The notes beneath the pieces were generated by a model. That model did no database searches. It had not been told where the DNA came from and saw only the letters and a list, made by a program, of their open reading frames with translations. The translations under genes were made by a program, and so were the position numbers. Shown here piece after piece: positions 45,880 to 54,316 of a stretch of 59,325 bases of DNA. Positions within the stretch are counted from its first letter, which is position 1, and each line of letters opens with the position of its first letter. The stretch is from the NCBI GenBank assembly GCA_024542985.1, contig JAMXCX010000003.1, forward strand, positions 1-59,325. The letters run 5' to 3'. The stretch comes from Candidatus Omnitrophota bacterium. Lineage in GTDB: Bacteria > Omnitrophota > Gorgyraeia > Duberdicusellales > 4484-171.

Positions 45880-48009
45880 ATGAGCAATTTTAATTTAAAG
45901 ATAGAAAAGAAAATCGCTATCCTTGAGTTTGATCAGCCGGATTCTAAAGTTAATGTCTTGAATACACAAGTAATGCAGGAATTAGCCTCAATAATAGAGG
46001 AGCTGGCTAAGAAAAGCTGTTCTCAAGAAGTCAAAGCCCTGCTTATTACCAGTAAAAAGGATAATGTTTTTATCGCCGGCGCAGATATAAAAGAAATTGA
46101 AAATATCACTTCATCTCAAGAAGCTAAAGAGAAAGCCGAGAGCGGTAAGCGAATTCTAAATAATCTTGCCGGTTTAAATTTAATCACTGTAGCCGTAATC
46201 GACGGAGCCTGCCTGGGCGGTGGATTTGAATTAGCATTGGCCTGTAAGTACCGGGTAGCTAGTTTTAATGATAAGGTGAGAATTGGGCTTCCGGAGGTGA
46301 ACCTAGGAATAATTCCCGGTTTTGGCGGAACTCAGAGACTCCCGCGGCTGGTTGGACTTACTAAAGCCTTGGTTATGATTCTTTCCGGTCAGATGATTCC
46401 CGGCAAAGTTGCTTTAAGGTATGGAGTAGTAGATAAATTGTTTCCCCAAGTAAGGCTTATTGACGATTCCCTTGATTTTGTTAATAGTTTGCTGGAAGGT
46501 AAGATAAAAATAAACAAAAAAAAGAAAAAGTTTTTTCAAAAGTTTCTCGAAGATACTCACCTGGGCCGGCTCATTGTTTTTAGCCAGACCAAAGAAAAAA
46601 TTCTTAAAAAAACAAAAGGCTTTTATCCTGCCCCGCTTAAGGCAATTGAATTAATAAAGCGTACTTACCGGGGCAATATTCGTAAAGGTTTCTTTTTAGA
46701 AAGCGAAGCTTTCAGTAAACTGGCAGTAACCGAGGTATCAAAGAATCTGATAAAAGTATTTTATCTCTATGAAGAATTTAAAAAATACCCTTGGGTTGAT
46801 TCTAAAATAAAACCCGGCCCAATTAACAAGTGTGGTGTTTTAGGTGCCGGAGTAATGGGCGGAGGTATAGCTCAATTAATAAGCTGCCGGGATATACCGG
46901 TAAGATTAAAGGACATAAATTACCGGGCTTTACAGACTGCCTTTAGAACAGCAGCCGGTCTTTTTGCTTACGCTCAAAGAAAAAGAAAATTTAAACCGCA
47001 TCAGGTTACTTATAAATTTGGATTGATATCTCCGACAACGACCTACCGGGGTTTTGAAAATTCAGATATCGTTATCGAGGCAGTAGTAGAGGATTTAGGC
47101 ATAAAACAGAAGGTATTTAAAGAGTTGAGCCAAGTCGTATCTGCCAAAACCATATTAGCATCAAATACTTCTGCTCTTCCAATAACAAAAATGGCTCAAG
47201 TCACCAATTCGGCGGATAGGGTTGTGGGTTTACATTTTTTTAATCCTGTTCACCGCATGCCCCTGGTTGAAGTAATAAAGTCGCCTGAAACCAGTGAGCA
47301 AACTTTGGCCGGAGCTATAGCCTTTGCCAGAAGTTTAGGTAAGGTTGTGATTGTAGTAAAAGATGTGCCGGGATTTTTGATAAATAGAATTCTTCTTTCC
47401 TATCTCAACGAAGCCGGATTTTTAGTTGAAGAAGGTATTAAAATAGAACATATTGACAGGATAGCCTTAAAGTTCGGTATGCCTATGGGGCCGATGGAGC
47501 TTATTGATGAGGTAGGTATTGATGTGGGGCATAAGGTGGCCAAGATATTGGAAGAGGCTTATGGCTCTCGAATGCAGGTTTCAAGACTGCTGGATAAAGT
47601 TAAAGAGAAAGGCTTGCTTGGCAAAAAGGCAAAGCTGGGGTTTTATATCCATAAAAAAAAGAAAAAAATACCTAATCCCGATATCTATAAACTCATTGAA
47701 TCTTTCCCAAAGAAGTCTATTTCTGACGATATTGCTTTTAAAAGAATGATTTATGTGATGATAAACGAAGCCGCCAGGTGCCTGGAAGAAAGAGTGGTTG
47801 ATAATCCTCAAACAATTGATATCGGCATGATTATGGGAACTGGTTTCCCTCCTCATCGAGCGGGGCTCTTGAGGTACGCTGATACCTTAGGAATTGATAA
47901 TATAGTTAAGGAACTTGAAGTACTGGAGCAGAAATTTAAAACATTAAGATTTAAGCCCTGCAATTATCTGCTGGATATGCAAAAGAGGAAAGACAAGTTT
48001 TATCATTAA
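45880..48009 (+). CDS. Fatty-acid oxidation multifunctional protein (FadB/FadJ-like)
   Basis: A 709-residue bifunctional enzyme. Residues about 1-190 form an enoyl-CoA hydratase: FIAGADIKEIENI, then GACLGGGFELALACKYRVA and LPEVNLGIIPGFGGTQRLPR. From about 315 comes a 3-hydroxyacyl-CoA dehydrogenase with NAD-binding GVLGAGVMGGGIAQL, SNTSALPITKMAQ and VVGLHFFNPVHRMPLVEV. Two C-terminal helical dehydrogenase domains follow. It hydrates and oxidises acyl intermediates and should form a complex with the thiolase upstream. I place the start at 45880, two bases after the thiolase stop, with a GGAGAG site; the upstream in-frame ATG at 45832 lies within the thiolase gene. Confidence 0.92.
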   Translation: MSNFNLKIEKKIAILEFDQPDSKVNVLNTQVMQELASIIEELAKKSCSQEVKALLITSKKDNVFIAGADIKEIENITSSQEAKEKAESGKRILNNLAGLNLITVAVIDGACLGGGFELALACKYRVASFNDKVRIGLPEVNLGIIPGFGGTQRLPRLVGLTKALVMILSGQMIPGKVALRYGVVDKLFPQVRLIDDSLDFVNSLLEGKIKINKKKKKFFQKFLEDTHLGRLIVFSQTKEKILKKTKGFYPAPLKAIELIKRTYRGNIRKGFFLESEAFSKLAVTEVSKNLIKVFYLYEEFKKYPWVDSKIKPGPINKCGVLGAGVMGGGIAQLISCRDIPVRLKDINYRALQTAFRTAAGLFAYAQRKRKFKPHQVTYKFGLISPTTTYRGFENSDIVIEAVVEDLGIKQKVFKELSQVVSAKTILASNTSALPITKMAQVTNSADRVVGLHFFNPVHRMPLVEVIKSPETSEQTLAGAIAFARSLGKVVIVVKDVPGFLINRILLSYLNEAGFLVEEGIKIEHIDRIALKFGMPMGPMELIDEVGIDVGHKVAKILEEAYGSRMQVSRLLDKVKEKGLLGKKAKLGFYIHKKKKKIPNPDIYKLIESFPKKSISDDIAFKRMIYVMINEAARCLEERVVDNPQTIDIGMIMGTGFPPHRAGLLRYADTLGIDNIVKELEVLEQKFKTLRFKPCNYLLDMQKRKDKFYH

Positions 48010-48039
48010 TTTGAAAGCATAAGAATGGAGGGGTAAATT

Positions 48040-49911
48040 ATGAGTATGTTTGATAAAAGTATAAGTAAGGAAGAAAGAGCGTCTTTAGAGCTGGCCGAAG
48101 ATTCGCGTCAGGATGAATGGATACATCCCAGCTTTGCTTCGCGTTTATTCCAGGGTAAAGTAGAATGGAATTTAATCTGGCCTTTTCAAGGACAATCTAA
48201 GGAGGACAAAGAAGAAGGAGATAAATTTTTAAGCAAACTGGAAAAATTCTTAAAAGAGAATTTAAACCCGGATAAGGTGGATGAAACAAGAGAAATACCG
48301 GATAAAGTTATCAAAGGGTTATTTGGAATGGGGGCTTTTGCGATTAAAATTCCTAAAGAATACGGAGGTTTAGGACTAAACCAGATAAATTACAACCGGG
48401 CAGTGCATCTTTTGGGAAGTTACTGCGGTTCAACAGCAGCGCTTATTTCAGCTCATCAGAGCATAGGCGTGCCTCAGCCGCTTATAAATTTTGGGACCCC
48501 GGAACAAAAAAAGAAATTTCTTCCCCGATTTAGAGAAGGGTCTATTTCCGGATTTGCCCTTACCGAGGCCGAGGTAGGCTCAGATCCCAGAAGAATAAAA
48601 ACTACAGCTACACCCATTGAAGACGGCAAATATTTCCTTATTAACGGCGAGAAACTATGGTGCACAAATGGAAACATTGCCGATATTTTGATAGTTATGG
48701 TTCAGACACCGCCGAAAATTGTCAGGGGGAAAGAGAAAAAACAGATAACCGCTTTTATCGTTGAAAGTAAGACTCCCGGTTTTGAAGTAGTGTATCGTTG
48801 CGACTTTATGGGCTTAAAGGCAATTCAAAACGGCCTTATCAAATTTAATAATGTTAAAGTCCCTAAAGAAAATATTGTTTTAGGAGAAGGCCAAGGTTTA
48901 AGACTAGCGCTCACAACTCTTAATACCGGCCGTCTTAGCTTGCCTGCGGCTGTCACCGGAACCAGCAAATGGTGTCTTTATGTTGCAAGAAGCTGGGCTA
49001 AGGAGCGCAAGCAATGGGGAGCTTCTATTGGTGAACATGAAGCTGTAGCTTCAAAACTTTCTAATATGGCCAGTACAATTTTTGCCATGGATGCAATGAC
49101 TTGGCTGGTATCTTACATGGCTCAAAATAAAAGATTTGACATACGATTAGAGGCGGCAATGGCAAAACTCTTCTGCACAGAAGAGAGCTGGAAGATTATT
49201 TATGAGGCTATTCAGATAAGAGGAGGCCGGGGCTATGAAACCGCACCTTCGCTTTGCGGCCGGGGCAAGCCGGATTTTGCCTTAGAGCGGGCTATGCGCG
49301 ACGCAAGGGTAAATACCATTCTTGAAGGTTCAAGTGAAATCATGCACCTTTTTATTGCCCGAGAAGCCCTGGATTTTCATTTACAACCTACAAAAGCTCT
49401 TTTTGACTCTCGAGCTTCAATAGGTAAAAAGATAAAAACAGTTTTATCAGTGGGAGTTAACTATTTATTTTGGTATCCTAGATTATGGATTCCTTGTTTT
49501 TGGCCGGCTAAAATAAAAGCAGCCAAGGCGCTTAAAAAACATACTCGATTTATAAAACAAGCATCTCGGCATTTGGGAAGAGAGATTTTTCATAAAATGA
49601 TGTTTTATCAGAAGAAACTTGCCAGCAAGCAGAATATATTGAATAGGTTCGTTGATATTGGCGTAGACCTTTTTGCTATGTCTTGTGCCTGTTCTTATGC
49701 CGATAGCCTGGCTGCTAAAGGTGAGGGCGAGGAAAATTCTGTAGAGCTGGCAGATTTATTTTGCCGCCGGGCAAGAATGCGGATAAAAAGAAATTTTAGC
49801 CAAAATCATCACAATCAGGATAAGATGTCTAGCTCTATTGCCGGAAAGTTGCTTAGCGAAGAATACAAATGGCTGGAGAGCGACATTATTAAAAATACCG
49901 ATAAAACATAA
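48040..49911 (+). CDS. Acyl-CoA dehydrogenase, long form
   Basis: A 623-residue flavoenzyme. The N-terminal helical domain is followed by the FAD/substrate-binding middle domain (FALTEAEVGSDPRRIKTTAT, then WCTNGNIADILIVM). The C-terminal domain has RGGRGYETAPSLCGRGKPDF and LEGSSEIMHLFIAREAL. The extension after about 450 makes it longer than the usual 380-residue enzyme and similar to the very-long-chain/FadE-like types. It introduces the trans-2 double bond. The electron-transfer flavoprotein it would need is not in the window. An excellent GGAGGGG site precedes the ATG. Confidence 0.9.
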   Translation: MSMFDKSISKEERASLELAEDSRQDEWIHPSFASRLFQGKVEWNLIWPFQGQSKEDKEEGDKFLSKLEKFLKENLNPDKVDETREIPDKVIKGLFGMGAFAIKIPKEYGGLGLNQINYNRAVHLLGSYCGSTAALISAHQSIGVPQPLINFGTPEQKKKFLPRFREGSISGFALTEAEVGSDPRRIKTTATPIEDGKYFLINGEKLWCTNGNIADILIVMVQTPPKIVRGKEKKQITAFIVESKTPGFEVVYRCDFMGLKAIQNGLIKFNNVKVPKENIVLGEGQGLRLALTTLNTGRLSLPAAVTGTSKWCLYVARSWAKERKQWGASIGEHEAVASKLSNMASTIFAMDAMTWLVSYMAQNKRFDIRLEAAMAKLFCTEESWKIIYEAIQIRGGRGYETAPSLCGRGKPDFALERAMRDARVNTILEGSSEIMHLFIAREALDFHLQPTKALFDSRASIGKKIKTVLSVGVNYLFWYPRLWIPCFWPAKIKAAKALKKHTRFIKQASRHLGREIFHKMMFYQKKLASKQNILNRFVDIGVDLFAMSCACSYADSLAAKGEGEENSVELADLFCRRARMRIKRNFSQNHHNQDKMSSSIAGKLLSEEYKWLESDIIKNTDKT

Positions 49912-49925
49912 TCGGTTTATTAAAG

Positions 49926-51983
49926 ATGCAGGAAGTCACAGATTTTGTAAATAAGAGTGAAATAATAAAACAAATACCCCTATTTTCAGACTTAAACTGG
50001 ATTGAATCTTGGGTTATTCTGCCTAAATTAGCATTTTTTGAATACAAAAAAAATGAAATTATTTACACCGCAGGTGACCCGGGAGATGCATTCTATCTTT
50101 TGCTTTCAGGCCGCTTGCAAGTATCTAAGAAGCTTTCCGGCGGACAGGAAAAAACTCTGGATTATTTAACCCGCAATAAATATTTTGGAATAATTTCTCT
50201 TTTGTCCGGTGAATCTCATTCCGGAACGGTAAAGGTTATAAACGATTCTTTTATCTTAAGAATAAAAAAGGAAGATTTTAATAATATCTTGCAGAAAATT
50301 CCTAAGTTAGCAGTACATATGAGCAAGTCTCTTTCTAGGCGCTTAAGAAGAAGACGTCTTCATCCCGAAGATATTTTTGAAACTAAAATTATATCAGCAT
50401 TAAGTGTTGCAGCCCGAGTGGGAGTAAGCAGGTATCTGGCGAATTTATCAATATCTTTGAAAAAAGAGACAACCAAACAAGTAATACTTATAGAGATTAA
50501 TTCTGCGCCAAACAGCATTTTTAAAAATTTAGGCCTTAGTTCAGAGGTTTATTCTTTAAACCTCAACCATACTAATCTTAATAAAGCGCAACTAAAGGAA
50601 AATATAACTACTCATACTTGCGGTATTGATTTGTTATCTGTTAGTTATAATCTCAAGATGGAAAATGGACAAAACAGTATAGCTTATCTTTTAGGGATGT
50701 TGATGGAAGATTATAGTTATATAGTTATTGATCTTCCTAAAAGCCCGGAGCCAATAGTAAATGAAGTTCTTGGGCAATCTGATTTGATCCATATTGTAAC
50801 CGATGACCAAGAAGATAATTTGAAGGCAACGAGGATATTTATCGAGAAATTAAGAAATTCTGTTGAAGAAATAGAGGATAATATATTTATAGTCGTAAAT
50901 GAAGTGGAATCCAAAAGAGTGAGGCTTTCTAGCAAGCAAATAAGGAATATTCTGAATGACAGAGTCTATGTTAGCCTGCAGCATTTTACAGACCCGTTAA
51001 TTAAAAGGAGCGGCTTTATACAGGTATTAGAATGCCCTGACGCAAAGTATGCCCTGGCAGTAAGAAATGTGGCCCGAGAAATAGGAGAGGTATTAATAGG
51101 GCTGGCATTAAGCGGCGGAGCTTCTTTCGGTCTTGCCCACATAGGAGTGCTCAAGGTTTTAGAGAAGGAAAACATCAACATTGATGTTGTTGCCGGTACA
51201 AGTATGGGGGCATTTGTCGGAGGGCTTTGGGCTTCCGGAGTTTCAGTCGCAGGATTAGAAAAAATTGCTTTAGGTTTTAGGAATAAACTTAGAGTTCTCA
51301 GGCTTTTTGATTTTGTTTTTCCTAGGAGAGGTTTAATTTTAGGAAGGTATATATTAAAGCTGCTCAGGAAGCATTTGAAAGTTAAAACTTTTCAGGAGGT
51401 AAAAATTCCTTTTCTAACTGTTGCTTGCGATTTGGAAAGCCGGCAGGAGGTTATATTGGATGAAGGAGATTTAGCTAGAGCCATAAGGGCAAGTATATCT
51501 ATACCGGGAGTATTTATTCCTTTAGTTGATGAGGGAAGATTCTTAATGGACGGAGGGATCTTACAGCCATTACCTATCCAGCTTCTTATCCGCAAGGGGG
51601 TAAGCAAAATAATTGCCGTAGACGTCTTGCCTAGCCAGTTAGACATAAAAAAGGCCTATCAAAGATACAGAAAAACAGAAGATGAGAAATTAGAGATAAT
51701 AAAGAAATCAAATATTTTTAAGAAATTATTTTATTGGCTCGGGAAAAAAATCCACCGAATGTTTTTTCCTAATATTTTTGATGCCATTGTTATTGCCATG
51801 CAGGCTTCTGAAGCTATATTAGCCGAAGCAAGCCGTAAACAAGCAGACGTTTACCTGCATCCTGACCTCTCGGAAATCAGCTGGTTTGAATTTTATCGGG
51901 CAGAAGAGCTAATAAAATCCGGAGAAAAGGAAGCGCGTAGGCTCCTGCCCCAGATAAAACAAATATTGGCTAATAAAAATTAA
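49926..51983 (+). CDS. Cyclic-nucleotide-gated patatin-like phospholipase with a pseudo-MinD middle domain
   Basis: A 685-residue three-domain protein. Residues about 14-135 form a cNMP-binding domain (EIIYTAGDPGDAFYLLLSGR). Residues about 155-385 align with MinD/ParA ATPases, but the Walker A site reads SVAARVGVSRYLANL where KGGVGKTT is expected, so nucleotide binding is probably lost. YIVIDLPKSPEP and LIHIVTDDQEDNLKATR preserve the rest of that fold. Residues from about 388 form a patatin phospholipase: ALSGGASFGLAHIGVLK, GTSMG with Ser426, and DGG with Asp near 542, completing the Ser-Asp dyad. The C-terminal stretch is helical. It lies 14 bp after the acyl-CoA dehydrogenase gene and would release fatty acids for the operon. 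Confidence 0.85.
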   Translation: MQEVTDFVNKSEIIKQIPLFSDLNWIESWVILPKLAFFEYKKNEIIYTAGDPGDAFYLLLSGRLQVSKKLSGGQEKTLDYLTRNKYFGIISLLSGESHSGTVKVINDSFILRIKKEDFNNILQKIPKLAVHMSKSLSRRLRRRRLHPEDIFETKIISALSVAARVGVSRYLANLSISLKKETTKQVILIEINSAPNSIFKNLGLSSEVYSLNLNHTNLNKAQLKENITTHTCGIDLLSVSYNLKMENGQNSIAYLLGMLMEDYSYIVIDLPKSPEPIVNEVLGQSDLIHIVTDDQEDNLKATRIFIEKLRNSVEEIEDNIFIVVNEVESKRVRLSSKQIRNILNDRVYVSLQHFTDPLIKRSGFIQVLECPDAKYALAVRNVAREIGEVLIGLALSGGASFGLAHIGVLKVLEKENINIDVVAGTSMGAFVGGLWASGVSVAGLEKIALGFRNKLRVLRLFDFVFPRRGLILGRYILKLLRKHLKVKTFQEVKIPFLTVACDLESRQEVILDEGDLARAIRASISIPGVFIPLVDEGRFLMDGGILQPLPIQLLIRKGVSKIIAVDVLPSQLDIKKAYQRYRKTEDEKLEIIKKSNIFKKLFYWLGKKIHRMFFPNIFDAIVIAMQASEAILAEASRKQADVYLHPDLSEISWFEFYRAEELIKSGEKEARRLLPQIKQILANKN

Positions 51984-52063
51984 GATAAGCTAATCTTTTC
52001 CAGGCCAGGTGTGTTTAGATGATTTGTAATTTAGAGGCTTTGAACTATATCGGAGCTGATTGA

Positions 52064-53428
52064 ATGAGAGTAGTTTTATCATTCTCTTTCCTTTGTTTAC
52101 TTTTACTAACGGGAAAATTCTTAAGAATCAGGATAAAGCTGTTTCAAAAGCTCTATCTTCCTTCTTCAGTTATTGCTGGTTTTTTAGGATTAGTAATCTT
52201 GCAGATTTTTGGTTCTCATATTCCCGCAGATTGTACTGCCGGATGGTCTAAGCTGCCGGGTTTTCTTATCAATATCGTTTTTGCCGCCTTGTTTCTCGGC
52301 GTTTCTATTCCGCCGCTTTCGACTATATGGCAAAAATCAGGCCCTCAGTTTGTATACGGCCAGATTGTTGCCTGGGGGCAGTATGTCGTTGGTATCGGAG
52401 TTGCCGTTCTTATTCTCAAGCCTCTTTTTTCTGTGCCGGGTTTTTTTGGAACACTTATCCCGGTCGGGTTTGAAGGAGGCCATGGCACTGCTGCCGGATT
52501 AGGAAAAACTTTTGAAACGCTTAATTGGAGCCAAGGCCTGGATTTTGCCCTCGCTTGCGCTACAGCCGGCATTGTTTCGGCAGTTATAGTAGGAATGATA
52601 CTTATCAACTGGGCAGTGCGTAAGAAGATTACTAAAGCAGCGCAAAATTTTGAATCTATTCCTGAAAGTAATGTGGTTGGTGTCTATAATATTGAGGAAA
52701 GACCCATAGCAGGATATCAAACAGTTTCTGCAGATTCTATAGATAGCTTAGGGCTGCATCTGGCTATTATCGGGGTAAGTATTTTAATAGGGTATGGATT
52801 ACGAGAATTACTATTGACTTTAGAATACCTTTTTCCGGTATTAGCTAAAACTAAGTTACTTGCGGCCTTTCCGCTTTTTCCTCTTTGCATGATAGGGGGG
52901 TTGATTGTTCAGCTTGTTCTTTCACGTATTGTAAAAATTAACCTCATTGACCACCAGCTTACCCAGCGCCTTTCCGGAACAGCCCTGGATTTTCTAGTGG
53001 TTGCAGCTATATCAACAATACGTTTATCGGTCATTATGAAAGGCTTTTTGCCTTTCGCTATCTTAATTGCTGTGGGTATTGGCTGGAATGTCTTTTGTGT
53101 ATTATTTTTAGCTAAAAAGCTTCTGCCGGATGCCTGGTTTGAAAGATCGATTGCTGAGATGGGCCAATCCATGGGAACAACAGCTACCGGTCTTATGCTT
53201 TTGCGAGTTGTTGACCCCGAAGCCAAGACCCCGGCTTATTCAGCTTTCGGGTATAAACAGCTTTTACATGAACCATTCATGGGAGGAGGGTTGTGGACCT
53301 CCATAGCAATACCGCTGGCAATTATCCGGGGGCCGGGAATCGTCTTTTTTATAAGCCTAGCAGCAATTTTGCTATGGGGCTGTTTCTGGTGGTGTGCTTT
53401 TCGTAAAACAACAGCATCCGCAAAATAA
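52064..53428 (+). CDS. gltS: Sodium/glutamate symporter-like transporter (GltS family)
   Basis: A 454-residue integral membrane protein with about eleven helices. The GltS-type repeats appear as IPVGFEGGHGTAAGLGKTFE and, in the second half, MGQSMGTTATGLMLLRVVDP, the paired GxGT re-entrant loops. The central cytoplasmic loop (about 190-230) is polar. GltS proteins import glutamate with sodium; the true substrate here is uncertain. It begins 80 bp after the patatin gene, with a CGGAG site, and precedes a membrane protein of unknown function by 37 bp. Confidence 0.85.
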   Translation: MRVVLSFSFLCLLLLTGKFLRIRIKLFQKLYLPSSVIAGFLGLVILQIFGSHIPADCTAGWSKLPGFLINIVFAALFLGVSIPPLSTIWQKSGPQFVYGQIVAWGQYVVGIGVAVLILKPLFSVPGFFGTLIPVGFEGGHGTAAGLGKTFETLNWSQGLDFALACATAGIVSAVIVGMILINWAVRKKITKAAQNFESIPESNVVGVYNIEERPIAGYQTVSADSIDSLGLHLAIIGVSILIGYGLRELLLTLEYLFPVLAKTKLLAAFPLFPLCMIGGLIVQLVLSRIVKINLIDHQLTQRLSGTALDFLVVAAISTIRLSVIMKGFLPFAILIAVGIGWNVFCVLFLAKKLLPDAWFERSIAEMGQSMGTTATGLMLLRVVDPEAKTPAYSAFGYKQLLHEPFMGGGLWTSIAIPLAIIRGPGIVFFISLAAILLWGCFWWCAFRKTTASAK

Positions 53429-53465
53429 CTTCAAGGTAAGTAATATTTAAAAGGGGAGGTATAAA

Positions 53466-53969
53466 ATGCAGGATGAATTTCGCTATAACCTCGTGTTGGC
53501 TCTATTGGTTATGTCCCTGGGAGGATTACTCTTGCATTTTAGAATACACCCTGTGTTTACCGGCGGGGATTTTAGATGGGTAAATCTAATACCGGTCGTT
53601 ATCGGGCTGGTAAATGTAATTATTATTCCTTTGCTTTTTTTAAATAAAAATACTGTCACTTGTGCCTATCTTTTAACCGGTTTATCTGTAATCTTGGGAA
53701 TTATAACCATGAGCCATTTATCCATTTTTAAACTGGGGAGAGAAATTACTTTTTTTAGTATTTTACTTAAAGCCACACTGGCTGATTCCTTGATACTTTT
53801 TGGTAAGTTCTTTATCGCAAAAGTTATATTTGATTCTTACTTTCCCCAAAAAGCTCAGTTTAATTATAAATTTCCCCAAACATTTAGATTTTTATTTCCC
53901 GGATGGTGGCTGGTTCATTTTATAGGGATTGCAATCGTATATTCGTTAGGTGTAAGTATTTTTTCATAG
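53466..53969 (+). CDS. Membrane protein of unknown function, six TM segments
   Basis: A 167-residue protein with hydrophobic helices at about 8-26, 40-58, 66-82, 86-100, 105-122 and 142-162. It begins MQDEFRYNLVLALL. I do not recognise a family. The first helix is followed by HFRIHPVF, and the last by a short tail. It has a very good GGGGAGG ribosome binding site and sits 37 bp after the GltS-like gene, so it probably belongs to the same transcript, perhaps as an accessory subunit. Confidence 0.65.
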   Translation: MQDEFRYNLVLALLVMSLGGLLLHFRIHPVFTGGDFRWVNLIPVVIGLVNVIIIPLLFLNKNTVTCAYLLTGLSVILGIITMSHLSIFKLGREITFFSILLKATLADSLILFGKFFIAKVIFDSYFPQKAQFNYKFPQTFRFLFPGWWLVHFIGIAIVYSLGVSIFS

Positions 53970-54029
53970 AGCGCTCTACGTCAAATGAAAAATTATATTA
54001 ACTTGGATGTATCCCGGCTCGCTGGAGAT

Positions 54030-54113
54030 GTTGGGTAATTTTATTCTAAAATTACCCAACGCTCGCTCGGGATCAATTCGACTAATCCCGATTTAATGAT
54101 AATTAAATCGGGA
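54030..54113. repeat. Two perfect long hairpins in the gap before the redox cluster
   Basis: GTTGGGTAATTTTA (54030-54043), loop TTC and its exact complement (54047-54060) form a 14-bp stem. TCCCGATTTAAT (54086-54097), loop GATA and ATTAAATCGGGA (54102-54113) form a 12-bp stem. An ATCCCG...CGGGAT pair (54011-54016 and 54068-54073) brackets the first hairpin. Neither stem has a T-run. They look like small dispersed palindromic elements and may end the upstream transcript. The remainder of the 347-bp gap (53970-54316) contains only the small ORF at 54135. Confidence 0.7.
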
Positions 54114-54134
54114 AAGTCTCATTGAGCTAGGTAT

Positions 54135-54239
54135 ATGAAAATTATTAATTATTTTAAGATCGGAAAACTTTGGTTTTGGATATTACATATTATCGTTATA
54201 TTGTTAATTTTTATCTTAGCTTCCAAGATTAAATTTTGA
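54135..54239 (+). CDS. Possible 34-residue single-span membrane peptide
   Basis: A short frame encodes MKIINYFKIGKLWFWILHII, then VILLIFILASKIKF. It has a basic N-terminus, one hydrophobic helix and a basic end, the plan of bacterial single-pass micro-proteins. The ribosome binding site is weak (TAGG). It may be real or chance in A/T-rich DNA. Confidence 0.35.
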   Translation: MKIINYFKIGKLWFWILHIIVILLIFILASKIKF

Positions 54240-54302
54240 AAAAGTAGTCAGAGTAATTTTTTATCCAGGCCAAAACCACTCCTCAAACCTTTTATTTCCT
54301 GC

Positions 54303-54308
54303 TATAAT
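54303..54308 (+). promoter_or_regulatory. TATAAT box 8 bp before the redox-cluster start codon
   Basis: A perfect TATAAT (54303-54308) stands 8 bases before the ATG at 54317 and there is no Shine-Dalgarno. If used, the mRNA would be leaderless or nearly so. No clear -35 is seen at 17 bp. Confidence 0.35.
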
Positions 54309-54316
54309 GTCTGTCT

